Below are positions 8,341-17,420 of a stretch of 64,000 nucleotides of DNA, piece after piece. Source of the DNA: Candidatus Alistipes faecigallinarum (GTDB lineage Bacteria > Bacteroidota > Bacteroidia > Bacteroidales > Rikenellaceae); assembly GCA_019115605.1 (NCBI GenBank), contig DXDG01000006.1, positions 40,386 to 104,385 on the forward strand, given 5' to 3'. Made by a program: the position numbers and the translations under genes. Positions within the stretch are counted from its first letter, which is position 1. Each line of letters opens with the position of its first letter. The notes beneath the pieces were generated by a model. The model searched no databases and was not told where the DNA came from. It worked only from the letters and a program-made list of their open reading frames with translations.

Positions 8341-9312
8341 CTATTTCTTCTCGGGCCGGGCGATCGTCTCGCGCATCGACGTGTCGGCCATGATGTTTTT
8401 CATCCTGTAGTAGTCCATGATGCCGAGATTGCCGTTGCGGAAGGCCTCGGCCATGGCCAGCGGCACCTCGGCCTCGGCAAGGATCACCTTGGCCCGGGCA
8501 TCCTGCGCCTTGGCCTTGTTCTCCTGTTCGAGAGCCACGGCCATCGCACGCCGCTCCTCGGCCTTGGCCTGCGCAATGTTCTTGTCGGCCTCGGCCTGGT
8601 CCATCTGCAGCTGGGCGCCGATATTCTTGCCCACGTCGATGTCGGCAATGTCGATCGAGAGGATCTCGAAGGCCGTACCCGCATCGAGCCCCTTCTCGAG
8701 CACCACGCGGGAGATCGAATCGGGATTTTCGAGCACGATCTTGTGCGAAAGGGCCGAGCCGATCGACGAGACGATACCCTCGCCGACACGCGCCAGGACA
8801 GTCTCCTCACCGGCACCGCCGACCAGCTGCTTGATATTCGCACGCACCGTAACGCGGGCCTTGGCAATGAGCTGGATGCCGTCCTTGGCCACGGCGGCCA
8901 CGGGAGGCGTATTGATGACCTTCGGATTCACCGACATCTGCACGGCCTCGAAAACGTCGCGGCCCGCCAGGTCGATGGCCGTCGCCATCTTGAAGTCGAG
9001 CATGATATTGGCCTTCTGGGCCGAAACGAGCGCATGCACCACGTTCGTAACGTTGCCGCCGGCCAGGTAGTGCGCCTCCAGCTCGTTGGGGTTGAGCGAA
9101 AGCCCGGCCTTCGTGCTCTCGATCATCGACGAGACGATCGTCGAGGGCGGCACCTTGCGCCAGCGCATCAGCACCAGCTGCAGCAGGCTGATCCGCACGC
9201 CCGAGACGAGCGCCGAGAACCACAGCCCCACGGGAATGAAATAGAAGATGAGCCACAGGGCTACGATGCAGACAAAAACGATCACGGCGATCAATCCTAC
9301 CTGAAAATCCAT
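8341..9312 (-). CDS. floA: Flotillin-like SPFH membrane protein
   Basis: This 323-residue bacterial flotillin (FloA/YqfA group) organises membrane microdomains. The N-terminus has hydrophobic segments (residues ~5-30 and a second around 32-48). The SPFH domain follows, and then an Ala/Glu-rich coiled coil: [20 protein letters not shown], then [19 protein letters not shown]. The family signatures [19 protein letters not shown] and [16 protein letters not shown] are present. It lies 20 bases after nfeD on the same strand, the usual NfeD-SPFH pairing. The length matches the family. Confidence 0.92.
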   Translation of the reverse strand: MDFQVGLIAVIVFVCIVALWLIFYFIPVGLWFSALVSGVRISLLQLVLMRWRKVPPSTIVSSMIESTKAGLSLNPNELEAHYLAGGNVTNVVHALVSAQKANIMLDFKMATAIDLAGRDVFEAVQMSVNPKVINTPPVAAVAKDGIQLIAKARVTVRANIKQLVGGAGEETVLARVGEGIVSSIGSALSHKIVLENPDSISRVVLEKGLDAGTAFEILSIDIADIDVGKNIGAQLQMDQAEADKNIAQAKAEERRAMAVALEQENKAKAQDARAKVILAEAEVPLAMAEAFRNGNLGIMDYYRMKNIMADTSMRETIARPEKK

Positions 9313-9332
9313 ATTCGAAAAGCGGTTTTAGG

Positions 9333-9809
9333 TTATTTTTCCTTTACGGGTTTGACGATGACGCTGAAATTCTCGAATCCCACGACCTCGACCTCGCGCC
9401 GCGGATCGACATAGGCATCGAGCGACTTGGCCTCGTAGATTTGGCCGCCGATCTCGACCTTGCCCATGGGCGACAGGCGCGAAAGGGTCGTGCCGCGGTC
9501 GCCGGCGTGCAGTACCTCGGACGGGAGGACCGGCGTGCTCGACGAACGGATCTCCTGCCGCAGCGAGAAGCGCTGCCAGGTCTTGGCCCGCAGCGAAAAG
9601 ACCGTTACGACAAGCGACAGCACGAGAACCACGGCCACCACGACGGCGCCGCCCGCCGTACCGAAATCACGGAAACCCAGCCAGATGGCAAATCCGTCGC
9701 AGACCAGGGCCAGCAGAGCTCCTACCGAAACCCCGGGCAGCAGGACCAGCTCGGCCACCAGAAAGAGCAGCCCGAGCACGACCAGCAGGATGATGTAGAA
9801 AAGTTCCAT
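9333..9809 (-). CDS. NfeD-like membrane protein (flotillin partner)
   Basis: This 158-residue protein is of the short NfeD type. I use the ATG at 9809, which opens straight into membrane helices (MELFYIILLVVLGLLFLVAE); a frame extending to 9830 would run into the putative promoter. There are two or three hydrophobic segments in residues 1-80. An OB-fold-like C-terminal domain follows (GDRGTTLSRLSPMGKVEIGG, then VDPRREVEVVGF). Short NfeD proteins lack the serine protease domain and pair with SPFH proteins, here the adjacent floA. The role in membrane-domain organisation is inferred from that pairing. Confidence 0.88.
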   Translation of the reverse strand: MELFYIILLVVLGLLFLVAELVLLPGVSVGALLALVCDGFAIWLGFRDFGTAGGAVVVAVVLVLSLVVTVFSLRAKTWQRFSLRQEIRSSSTPVLPSEVLHAGDRGTTLSRLSPMGKVEIGGQIYEAKSLDAYVDPRREVEVVGFENFSVIVKPVKEK

Positions 9810-9817
9810 AGCGGAGC

Positions 9818-9825
9818 TAAAGATA
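9818..9825 (-). promoter_or_regulatory. Possible -7 box for nfeD-floA
   Basis: The minus strand reads TATCTTTA, seven of eight positions of TAnnTTTG, nine bases before the nfeD ATG at 9809. There is no clear -33 element. Confidence 0.35.
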
Positions 9826-9839
9826 GCCAAAAAATTCGA

Positions 9840-11378
9840 TTATTCGGACGCTTCGGCCACTTTTATTTCCAGCGAGGGGTCGGCCTGGCCGATGGCCTGG
9901 ACCAGCTGTTCAGCCACGGCACGGTCATCGAACGTCCCGATGATAAAGAGCTGCTGCCCGACCCGCGAAAGCTCACGGCCGCCGGCCTGCTCCGCGATGA
10001 CCTGACGCACGGCATCCGGCAGATCGTCCGCACCCGAGATCTCGACCCGGTAAGCCACCGGAGTTTCGTCCTCCCGGTCCAGATTGCGGTAGACACCGTC
10101 GTTCCAGACCACCACCTCGGGACGCAGGAATCCGTGCTTCTTCAGCACGACCTGCACCGAATCGGCCTCTTCGCGTGTGGCGAAGCCGCCCGTATAGTAG
10201 CACCACTTATCCTCGTCGTTCACCAGGTAGGAGAGCGGATAGGCGCCCCGGAAGGTCGAGACGGCCCGCTTGGTGTTGAACGTGCCCAGCAGGATCCGGT
10301 AGATCGTTCCATGTTCGTAGACCTTGCACTCGGGAATGGGATTCTGGTTGCTGTATTTCGGCGTCTTGGTGAAGATCACGCTGTCGTACTGCAGGAAATA
10401 GCGTTCGGCGACCTCGATCTTCGGGAGGCGGAACTCCTCTCCGGCAAGCTGCCGGGCGACACCCCCCAGCGAATCGGCGGCTTCACCGAGCGACAGCACC
10501 TCGGCCACGGACCGCTCGCAGTCCACCAGCACACGCTTGCGCAGGAAGTAGTCCGCAACGGCATCCGAAGCCGTCTCGCCGCGCAGGGCGGCCAGCTGCT
10601 GCCGGGCCGCCGAGAGCGCCTCCTCCCCGCGGGTCAGAATATCCTCCTGGCCCAGTTTGTCGAGCAGGTAGCCATAGGCGTAGTTCTTGTTGTCGAAGAT
10701 ATAGTTCCAGGTCGCGGCCAGCGAATCGGCCAGACGGCGATTGACACCCTGCAGGGTCTTGTAACGATCGTAGAGCTCCTGCGCCTCGGTCTCGGTCTGG
10801 ACCGCGGCATACATCTCGGCCAGCTGTTTCAGGGTTTCGTAGTTGGCGAAATAGCGGTTCACGAAGTCCACGGCCGGCATCTCAAGCTCCTGGGAACGCC
10901 GCAGGGCGGCATAGTCCGCGGCAGGGAGCTGTTCGGCGAACCAGGGGTTGTAGACCAGATTGCGGACCTTCAGTGAATCGGGAATCTCGGGAAGGGTTCC
11001 GTGCAGGGAGGTGCTTGCGGCTCCGCTGTCGAGATTGGCCAGCACCCACTCCTGTTCGATGGTGTTGATGCGGTCGATGAGTTGTCCCTTGGCGTTGCGG
11101 ATCTCGAAAATCCGGTTCTCCAGATCGAGGATCTCCCGGGAATAGGCCTGATGCCCCTCGGGATCCTCGCGCAGCCGGAGACGCAGCTGCTCGACCACCC
11201 GAAGCACCGAATCCTCGCGCGACTGCAGGAGGGCATCCTCACGCAGCAGCGACATGTAGGTCTCGTTCTGCTCCAGACCGGCGATACGGGCCTTTACGTC
11301 GAACTGCTGGGCAGCAAGGGGCGCGGCCAGCAGCAGAGCGGCCAGCGCCAGGCCCAATCTGCGAATATTCATCTTCAT
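9840..11378 (-). CDS. Secreted SPOR-like repeat protein
   Basis: This exported protein has about 512 residues. It begins with a signal peptide (MNIRRLGLALAALLLAAPLAAQ) after two or three extra start-proximal residues. Candidate ATGs at 11381, 11378 and 11372 sit on the trkH stop; 11378 gives a TGATG one-base overlap with that stop. Residues ~30-300 are mostly helical, Leu/Glu/Arg-rich and coiled-coil-like. The C-terminal ~170 residues contain two SPOR-like segments, one around YRILLGTFNTKRAVSTF and one around QQLFIIGTFDDRAVAEQLV. SPOR domains bind denuded peptidoglycan at division sites, so a role at the cell wall is plausible but not shown. It is cotranscribed with trkH. Confidence 0.7.
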   Translation of the reverse strand: MKMNIRRLGLALAALLLAAPLAAQQFDVKARIAGLEQNETYMSLLREDALLQSREDSVLRVVEQLRLRLREDPEGHQAYSREILDLENRIFEIRNAKGQLIDRINTIEQEWVLANLDSGAASTSLHGTLPEIPDSLKVRNLVYNPWFAEQLPAADYAALRRSQELEMPAVDFVNRYFANYETLKQLAEMYAAVQTETEAQELYDRYKTLQGVNRRLADSLAATWNYIFDNKNYAYGYLLDKLGQEDILTRGEEALSAARQQLAALRGETASDAVADYFLRKRVLVDCERSVAEVLSLGEAADSLGGVARQLAGEEFRLPKIEVAERYFLQYDSVIFTKTPKYSNQNPIPECKVYEHGTIYRILLGTFNTKRAVSTFRGAYPLSYLVNDEDKWCYYTGGFATREEADSVQVVLKKHGFLRPEVVVWNDGVYRNLDREDETPVAYRVEISGADDLPDAVRQVIAEQAGGRELSRVGQQLFIIGTFDDRAVAEQLVQAIGQADPSLEIKVAEASE

Positions 11379-12823
11379 CATCTCCACCATTTCATGAAAA
11401 AGAGTTGTATCAGACCGAAAATCTCCAGACGGCCCAACAGCATCAGAAAGCTAAAGAAAAACTTCACGGCCGAAGGAATCGCGGCGTAGTTGCCCATCGA
11501 ATAGACCTCGCCGAAGCCCGGCCCGACATTGCCCAGGCAGGCAATTGTTCCCGAGAAGGAGGTCATCAGATCCACACCGCACATTGTTGCGAAGACCGTA
11601 CCGGCCAGGATGGCCAGCATGTAGGTTACGATGAAGATCATCACGCCGTGGATCACGCCGTCCTCCTGAAGGATCCCGTCCAGTTTGACGCGGAGCACCG
11701 CATTGGGATGCTGCTGTCGCTGCAGCTGCGTGCGGATCATCTTGCCGGCCAGCACCAGCCGGTTGACCTTCATGCCGCCGGTCGTCGAACCCGCACAGGC
11801 GCAGACAATCGAGCCGAACATGAGCAGCACGATGGCAAACGGCGGCCAGACGCTCGAATCGGCCGATGCGAAGCCCGTGGTGGTCATCAGCGTAAAGAAC
11901 TGGAAGGCCGCGTGGCGGAACGACGAGGTGAGCGTAGGGTAGATCTCGGCGGCATAGAGACTGACGGCGATCAGGGCACTGCATCCCAGCAGGATTCCCA
12001 CATACCAGCGGGTAACCTCCGAGCGGAAAACATTGTTGCGCTTGCCCGTTACCGTCGCATAGATCAGTCCGAAGTGCATTCCGGCAATCCCCATCGTTAC
12101 GATCAGCACGGTTTCGATCAGCGGACTGTTGAAATAGGCCACACTGGCATTTTTGGTCGAAAAACCGCTTGTCGCACAGGCCGACATGGCATGGCACAGC
12201 GAATCGAACCAGTTCATGCCCGAAAGTTTGAGCATCACGGTCGAAAGGGCCGTCAGCCCGACATAGACCACAAGCAGTACATGCACGATCATCTGCGCCC
12301 GATAGCGGTAATTGTCGCGGGCCAGCGACGAAAGTTCCAAACTCGAAAGCGTCATTTTGCTGCGGCCCATTGTCGGAAGTACAACCAGGGCGAACATCAC
12401 CACGCCCATACCGCCGATCCAGGTCGTCGAAAAACGCCAGAACTGCAGGCCGCGGGGCAGAATCTCCACATCGGTGAGAATCGAGGCTCCGGTGGTCGTG
12501 AAGCCCGAGACACTCTCGAACCAGGCATTCACGAGACTGAACTCCCCGCCCCAGATCAGATAGGGGAACATGCCGACGACACAGGCCACGAGCCACGAGC
12601 CTACAACGATGCAGAAACCCTCCTTGGTGGAGATCTGGTCGCTCCGCCCGACAAAAATCAGCGGAAAGGCTCCCAGCAGAATGGTCAGAAGCGCCGAAAG
12701 AAGCAGGGGATAGAATGCCGAATCCATGCCGCTGACGCAGGAGATTCCCGCCGACACGAGCATGAAGGCCGCGATGAAGAGCATCACGATTCCGACATAT
12801 CGCAAAACCACGTCTATCCGCAT
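11378..12823 (-). CDS. trkH: TrkH/KtrB-type potassium uptake channel subunit
   Basis: This 481-residue integral membrane protein is of the Trk/Ktr/HKT superfamily. Four pore-loop signatures in order support the call: GFTTTGAS, ACATSGFST, LMTTTGFAS and ACLGNVGPGFG, each carrying the selectivity-filter glycine. Hydrophobic helices fill the rest, as expected for four M1-P-M2 repeats. The regulatory nucleotide-binding subunit (TrkA or KtrA) is not in the window. It lies 10 bases after the upstream membrane protein and overlaps the SPOR gene start, so the four minus-strand genes from mtaB on look like one unit. Confidence 0.92.
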   Translation of the reverse strand: MRIDVVLRYVGIVMLFIAAFMLVSAGISCVSGMDSAFYPLLLSALLTILLGAFPLIFVGRSDQISTKEGFCIVVGSWLVACVVGMFPYLIWGGEFSLVNAWFESVSGFTTTGASILTDVEILPRGLQFWRFSTTWIGGMGVVMFALVVLPTMGRSKMTLSSLELSSLARDNYRYRAQMIVHVLLVVYVGLTALSTVMLKLSGMNWFDSLCHAMSACATSGFSTKNASVAYFNSPLIETVLIVTMGIAGMHFGLIYATVTGKRNNVFRSEVTRWYVGILLGCSALIAVSLYAAEIYPTLTSSFRHAAFQFFTLMTTTGFASADSSVWPPFAIVLLMFGSIVCACAGSTTGGMKVNRLVLAGKMIRTQLQRQQHPNAVLRVKLDGILQEDGVIHGVMIFIVTYMLAILAGTVFATMCGVDLMTSFSGTIACLGNVGPGFGEVYSMGNYAAIPSAVKFFFSFLMLLGRLEIFGLIQLFFMKWWR

Positions 12824-12833
12824 CCCCGTCTCC

Positions 12834-13646
12834 TTATTTCGACTGTTTGGTCAGATTGATCAGCGACTCGATCTTCTCCTTGAGAGTCAGCATCTCGTCC
12901 TTGAGTTCGCCCTTGACCGTGAAGGGCATCCGGAAGAGCAGGTAGTTCTCCAGACCCTTGTTCATGCGTTCGACGGGCGACACGCAGTAGACCAGAATGA
13001 AGTAATAGAGCATCAGCACGATGGCAATCATTACCACGAGCGAGATCAGCACCGGCGTAACGGCCCGGTAGGCGTTGGTCTTCATCCGTTCGGCCCGCGG
13101 AGCCAGCGAGCCCTGCGCGGAGGTCATGTAGTTGTTGATTGCCGAGATCAACTTGTCGTACTGCGCCTCGTAGGTTTCGTTGTACCAGCGGCTGCCGAGC
13201 GAATCCGCTCCGGAACGCCGCAGCGAATCGGCCGGGAGCGCCGCTGCCGGAGCTTCGGCGGATGCGTCGGCTCCGGAAGCGAGAAAGTTGTCGGTCATGA
13301 CCCGCAATTCAGTCGTCGCAAAGGCGAGCGAGTCGAGCGACGACTTGTCGAGAGCCTCCTCCTGGGCCGTGAGCAGCGCCTCTTCGAGACGATCGACACC
13401 CGCCCGGCAGAGACTGTCGTAGGAGCGGTCGCCGAAGACAGAACGGCGGACCATCGCCACGTTCTGTGCATGCACGGCATCGAGCATCTCCCGGGCCAGC
13501 TCGATGTTCCGCTGGTTGGCACCGAGGATCTCGCCCGTATCGCGGCTCAGGCGGCTCAACTCGATAAACGAGACCATGCCCGAGAAAAAGAGCAGGCAGA
13601 CGATGCTCAAGAATCCGACCGTTACGCGTTTGCGCATTCCCGTCAT
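12834..13646 (-). CDS. Two-TM membrane protein with extracytoplasmic four-helix-type sensor region
   Basis: This protein has about 270 residues and no clear family assignment. I use the ATG at 13646 (MTGMRKRVTVGF). A first membrane helix lies around residues 8-28. A long helical extracytoplasmic region follows (residues ~30-175), shaped like the four-helix-bundle ligand domains of chemoreceptors, with an Ala/Pro/Ser insert near the middle. A second helix runs around 190-212 (VLISLVVMIAIVLMLYYFIL), then a short cytoplasmic tail that is helical and HAMP-like (PVERMNKGLENYLLFRMPF). There is no kinase, cyclase or methyl-accepting domain, so it may be a truncated sensor or pass a signal through partners. 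It is cotranscribed with trkH. Confidence 0.65.
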   Translation of the reverse strand: MTGMRKRVTVGFLSIVCLLFFSGMVSFIELSRLSRDTGEILGANQRNIELAREMLDAVHAQNVAMVRRSVFGDRSYDSLCRAGVDRLEEALLTAQEEALDKSSLDSLAFATTELRVMTDNFLASGADASAEAPAAALPADSLRRSGADSLGSRWYNETYEAQYDKLISAINNYMTSAQGSLAPRAERMKTNAYRAVTPVLISLVVMIAIVLMLYYFILVYCVSPVERMNKGLENYLLFRMPFTVKGELKDEMLTLKEKIESLINLTKQSK

Positions 13647-13683
13647 AACATTCTTCCGATTAAGTTCTTGCAAATATACGAAA

Positions 13684-14982
13684 TTAATCCAGAATTTCGC
13701 CCATCAGATCGTGAGATTCGTCCATCTCGCCGAGCCGCACGCGGCAGATCGTATTGATCCGGCTCCGATCGTAGGGAGCCTTCACCCGGCGGTAGTTGCC
13801 CGTAAAGCCGAACATCATGCCGCCGCGCATCGTACTTTCGAAGAGCACCGTATCCACCGTCCCCGCGGCCCGGGCGCAGAAGGCGCCGTGCAGCCGCCCG
13901 CAGAGCTCCTCAAGCTCGGCCACGCGACGCGTGGCGACCGATGCCTGCACCTTGTCGGGCAGATCGACGGCCGGCGTCCCGGGACGCTCCGAGAAGGGAA
14001 AGATATGCAGAAAGGCGGGTTCGAGGCGCTCCAGAAACTCACAGGTCGTCCGGAAATCGGCCTCCGACTCGCCAGGGAAGCCGACAATGACGTCAATGCC
14101 GATGAAGGCGTCGGGCATGAGCCGCCGCACGGCGGCAATGCGGTCGGCAAAGCGCTCGGTCGTATAGCGGCGGCGCATCAGATGCAGGATGCGGTCCGAA
14201 CCGCTCTGCAGCGGAATGTGGAAATGGTGCTGGAAGCGGGGCGAGGAGACACAGAAGGCGATGATCTCGTCAGTGAGCAGGTTCGGCTCGATCGAGGAGA
14301 TGCGGTAGCGGTCGATCCCCTCGACGGTGTCGAGCGCCCGCAGCAGGTCGATGAAGCGTTCGCCCGTCGTGCGGCCGAAATCACCCGTATTGACTCCCGT
14401 GAGGACAATCTCGCGCTGTCCGGCCGCCGCGATCGCACGGGCCTCTTCGACCAGATCGGCGATCGGCTGGTTGCGGCTCGAACCGCGGGCATAGTGGATC
14501 GTGCAGTAGGAGCAGCAGTAGTCGCAGCCGTCCTGCACCTTGAGGAAGGCCCGCGTGCGGTCGCCGCTCGAAAAGGCGGCAAAGAAGCGCGTCAGCGACG
14601 CGGTATCGCAGCTGTAAACCTGCGCCCGGCCCTTTCCCGAAAGCTCAACCACCCGTTTATATAAATCACCCTTGTCGTTGTTGCCCAACACGATATCCAC
14701 ACCTTCGATTGTCGCGATCTCCTGCGGTTTGAGCTGTGCATAGCAGCCCGTTACGGCGATGATCGCCTGCGGGTTGCGGCGATGAAGGCGGCGGATCAGG
14801 TTGCGGCATTTCTTGTCGGCATGTTCGGTAACCGAGCAGCTGTTGATGACACAAATGTCCGCCTCGGCCGTGGGGGCCACGCGCACGAAGCCGCCGCGCT
14901 CGAACTCCCGGGCCAGCGTCGAGCTCTCCGAAAAGTTAAGCTTGCAGCCGAGGGTATGAAAACTGACTCTGCGAGGTTGCAT
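13684..14982 (-). CDS. mtaB: tRNA t6A37 methylthiotransferase
   Basis: This 432-residue radical SAM methylthiotransferase adds the 2-methylthio group to t6A37 in tRNA. The open frame extends far upstream into the divergent gene, but the ATG at 14982 gives the canonical start (MQPRRVSFHTLGCKLNFSES). The UPF0004 domain supplies three cluster cysteines (HTLGCKLN, NSCSVTEHADKKC, VTGCYAQ). The radical SAM motif is C-x3-C-x2-C in QDGCDYCCSYCTI. A C-terminal TRAM-like region ends the protein. The HTLGCKLN start and the length favour MtaB over MiaB or RimO. tsaD, which makes the t6A substrate, is also in this window (39731-38709). Confidence 0.9.
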   Translation of the reverse strand: MQPRRVSFHTLGCKLNFSESSTLAREFERGGFVRVAPTAEADICVINSCSVTEHADKKCRNLIRRLHRRNPQAIIAVTGCYAQLKPQEIATIEGVDIVLGNNDKGDLYKRVVELSGKGRAQVYSCDTASLTRFFAAFSSGDRTRAFLKVQDGCDYCCSYCTIHYARGSSRNQPIADLVEEARAIAAAGQREIVLTGVNTGDFGRTTGERFIDLLRALDTVEGIDRYRISSIEPNLLTDEIIAFCVSSPRFQHHFHIPLQSGSDRILHLMRRRYTTERFADRIAAVRRLMPDAFIGIDVIVGFPGESEADFRTTCEFLERLEPAFLHIFPFSERPGTPAVDLPDKVQASVATRRVAELEELCGRLHGAFCARAAGTVDTVLFESTMRGGMMFGFTGNYRRVKAPYDRSRINTICRVRLGEMDESHDLMGEILD

Positions 14983-15053
14983 GTTTTTCACGTTTTTACG
15001 GGTGCGAAAATACGAAATCTCGGCGAAAGAGCCCGCATTTCGAAGAAAAAAGC

Positions 15054-15061
15054 TAAATTTG
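15054..15061 (+). promoter_or_regulatory. -7 box for the ABC permease-lptF/G-ribBA unit
   Basis: TAAATTTG matches TAnnTTTG exactly, 20 bases before the ATG at 15082. A weaker divergent box for mtaB (TATTTTCG on the minus strand, 15005-15012) shares the same intergenic region. Confidence 0.5.
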
Positions 15062-15081
15062 CGCGCACAAAAAGGGCACAG

Positions 15082-15915
15082 ATGGATTTCCTCAACGACC
15101 TGCTCCAATACGGATACCTCGCCAACGCACTGACGGCCTGCGTGCTGTCGGGCATTGCCTGCGGGATCGTCGGGACCTATGTCGTCTGCCGCCGCATGGT
15201 CTTCCTCGCCGGAGGCATCACGCACGCCTCCTTCGGCGGGCTGGGCATCGCCTTCTGGATGGGCGCCAACCCCATCGGCGGGGCGCTCGTCTTCGCCGTA
15301 CTCTCGGCGCTGGGCATCGAGTGGGCCGGAAGCCGCGGCCGCATCCGCGAGGATTCGGCCATCGGCATCATCTGGTCGGTGGGCATGGCCGTCGGTGCCC
15401 TCTTCATGAGCCTCCGCCCGGGATACACCTCCGGAGACCTCTCGGCCTATCTGTTCGGCAGCATCATCACCGTGACGCGCGAGGACGTCATCGCGCTCGC
15501 CGCACTGACGCTGCTGATCCTCGTCGGCGCCGCACTCTGGCTGCGGCCGGTCATGTACGTCGCCTTCGACCGCGAGTTCGCCCGCAGCCGCGGCATCCAC
15601 ACCCGGGTGATCTCCTACCTGATGGCGGCCCTGGTGGCCGTAACGATCGTGCTCTCGATCCGCATCATGGGCATCGTGCTGCTCATCTCGCTGCTCACGA
15701 TGCCCGTGGTCATCGTCAATACGTTCACGCGCTCCTACCGCCGCATCGCCGCCGCGGCCCCCGTCGTGGCCGTCGCGGGCAACGTTGCGGGACTCGCGGC
15801 CAGCTACCATTTCGAGGTTCCGCCCGGCGCGGCCATAATATTTACCCTCACTCTTACGCTTATTGGGGTAAAACTATTAACTTTGCACTCGAAAAATAGG
15901 CGAGTCTCCGCATGA
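15082..15915 (+). CDS. Metal-type ABC transporter permease (ZnuB/MntB family)
   Basis: This 277-residue multi-helix permease is of the ABC-3 family, which imports Zn, Mn or Fe. The ATG at 15082 gives MDFLNDLLQYGYLANALTAC; the longer frame would read through the mtaB promoter region. The family features are present: CRRMVFLAGGITHASFGGLG (the ATPase-contacting loop), GYTSGDLSAYLFGSI and AFDREFARSRG. No ATPase or solute-binding protein gene is next to it, so it must borrow partners encoded elsewhere. Its last bases overlap the next gene by four (ATGA), which implies translational coupling. Confidence 0.88.
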   Translation: MDFLNDLLQYGYLANALTACVLSGIACGIVGTYVVCRRMVFLAGGITHASFGGLGIAFWMGANPIGGALVFAVLSALGIEWAGSRGRIREDSAIGIIWSVGMAVGALFMSLRPGYTSGDLSAYLFGSIITVTREDVIALAALTLLILVGAALWLRPVMYVAFDREFARSRGIHTRVISYLMAALVAVTIVLSIRIMGIVLLISLLTMPVVIVNTFTRSYRRIAAAAPVVAVAGNVAGLAASYHFEVPPGAAIIFTLTLTLIGVKLLTLHSKNRRVSA

Positions 15916-17420
15916 AAACCATCCACAAACTCGTTCTGAAGTCATACCTCGGACCCATGGTCCTCACCTTCTTCATCGTCATGTTCGTGCTGATGATGAA
16001 CATCGTATGGCGTTATATCGACGAGCTGGTGGGAAAGGGCCTGAGCGCCGGGATCATCATCGAGCTGATGACCTACTTCATGGCCAACATGATCCCGATG
16101 GGTCTGCCGCTGGCGATGCTTCTCGCCGCCATCATGACGATGGGCAACCTGGGCGAGAACTACGAGCTGCTGGCCATGAAGTCGGCCGGCATGTCGCTCG
16201 TCAAGATCACCAAGCCGCTCATCATCCTGGTGAGCATCATCTCCGTGGGCAGCTTCTTCATCGGCAACGACCTCGTGCCGAGTGCCAACAAGAAGCTCTA
16301 CAGCACGCTCTACGACATCAAGCAGCAGAAGCAGGCCCTTGAATTCCAGGACGGACTCTTCTTCAACGGCATCGACAACATGTCGATCCGCGTGAGCCAC
16401 CAGGACCCCGACACGCACCTGCTACACGACGTGCTCATCTACGACAACCGCGCGGCAAACAACAACATGAACACCATCCTCGCCGACTCGGGCTACATCC
16501 GCCTGTCGGACGACAAGCGCTTCCTGCTCGTTACGCTCTTCCACGGCGAGACCTACGAACAGACGCGCAACTCGCAGTGGTTCACCAAAAGTTCGCTGCG
16601 CCACCACATCTTCGACCTGCAGAAGCAGGTCATCCCGATGGAGGGCTTCGCCATGGAGCGCACCGATGCCGACCTGTTCAGCAACAGCAGCACGAAGGAT
16701 ATCAGCGACCTGTCGCACGACATCGACTCGCTCGAAGTGAAGGTCAATACGGCGACAAGCGCCTCCTACGAACCGCTGCTCAAGGAGCAGATCTTCTCGC
16801 GCGACAACACCGTGCTGCCGGTTCCCGACAGTCTGAAGGTGGACAAGAGCCGGTTCCGCGACCTGGCGGCCGTGGACTCCATCGCGGCGATGCCCACCCG
16901 CATGAAGGACCGGGTCTGGAACCTGGCCCGCACGATGGCCAAGAGCTCGCGCAACACCTTCTCGAGTTTCGACGAATCGACCACCAAGGAGGCCCTCAAC
17001 CAGCTATACCGCAGCAAGGTCGAATGGCACAAGAAACTCTCGCTGCCCGTCTCGATCCTGATCTTCTTCCTGATCGGAGCCCCGCTGGGCGCCATCATCC
17101 GCCGCGGCGGTCTGGGACTGCCCGTCGTCGTCTCGGTCATCTTCTTCGTCATCTACTACATCATCAGCATCACGGGCGAGAAGCTGGCCAAGGAGGGCAG
17201 CTGGGATGCCGTCTACGGCGTCTGGCTCTCGACCTTCATTCTGACCCCCATTGCCGTATACCTCACCTACAAGGCCACCAACGATTCGGCGCTGCTCGAC
17301 ACGGACTGGTATGCCGGACGGGTCAAGGCGATCCGGGAACGGGTGGCTTCCCTTGTGAACCGATTGAAGAACAAGATAAAAATCAGAAATAGACATGGCA
17401 AAGCAAACGATGCTCAATAG
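15912..17420 (+). CDS. LptF/LptG family lipopolysaccharide export permease
   Basis: This 502-residue protein is of the YjgP/YjgQ family, which extracts LPS from the inner membrane together with LptB. The N-terminus matches the family ([20 protein letters not shown], then [20 protein letters not shown] with [18 protein letters not shown]). A long periplasmic beta-jellyroll region (residues ~120-370) separates the helices. The C-terminal block ([29 protein letters not shown]) is diagnostic. In Bacteroidetes a single protein of this type may do the work of LptF or LptG; which one cannot be told. It overlaps ribBA by 26 bases. Confidence 0.9.
   Translation: MKTIHKLVLKSYLGPMVLTFFIVMFVLMMNIVWRYIDELVGKGLSAGIIIELMTYFMANMIPMGLPLAMLLAAIMTMGNLGENYELLAMKSAGMSLVKITKPLIILVSIISVGSFFIGNDLVPSANKKLYSTLYDIKQQKQALEFQDGLFFNGIDNMSIRVSHQDPDTHLLHDVLIYDNRAANNNMNTILADSGYIRLSDDKRFLLVTLFHGETYEQTRNSQWFTKSSLRHHIFDLQKQVIPMEGFAMERTDADLFSNSSTKDISDLSHDIDSLEVKVNTATSASYEPLLKEQIFSRDNTVLPVPDSLKVDKSRFRDLAAVDSIAAMPTRMKDRVWNLARTMAKSSRNTFSSFDESTTKEALNQLYRSKVEWHKKLSLPVSILIFFLIGAPLGAIIRRGGLGLPVVVSVIFFVIYYIISITGEKLAKEGSWDAVYGVWLSTFILTPIAVYLTYKATNDSALLDTDWYAGRVKAIRERVASLVNRLKNKIKIRNRHGKANDAQ

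Noticed and set aside
11405..12859. A 484-codon plus-strand frame opposite trkH.
   Set aside because: It is a shadow of trkH with a Gln/His/Arg-rich nonsense product.
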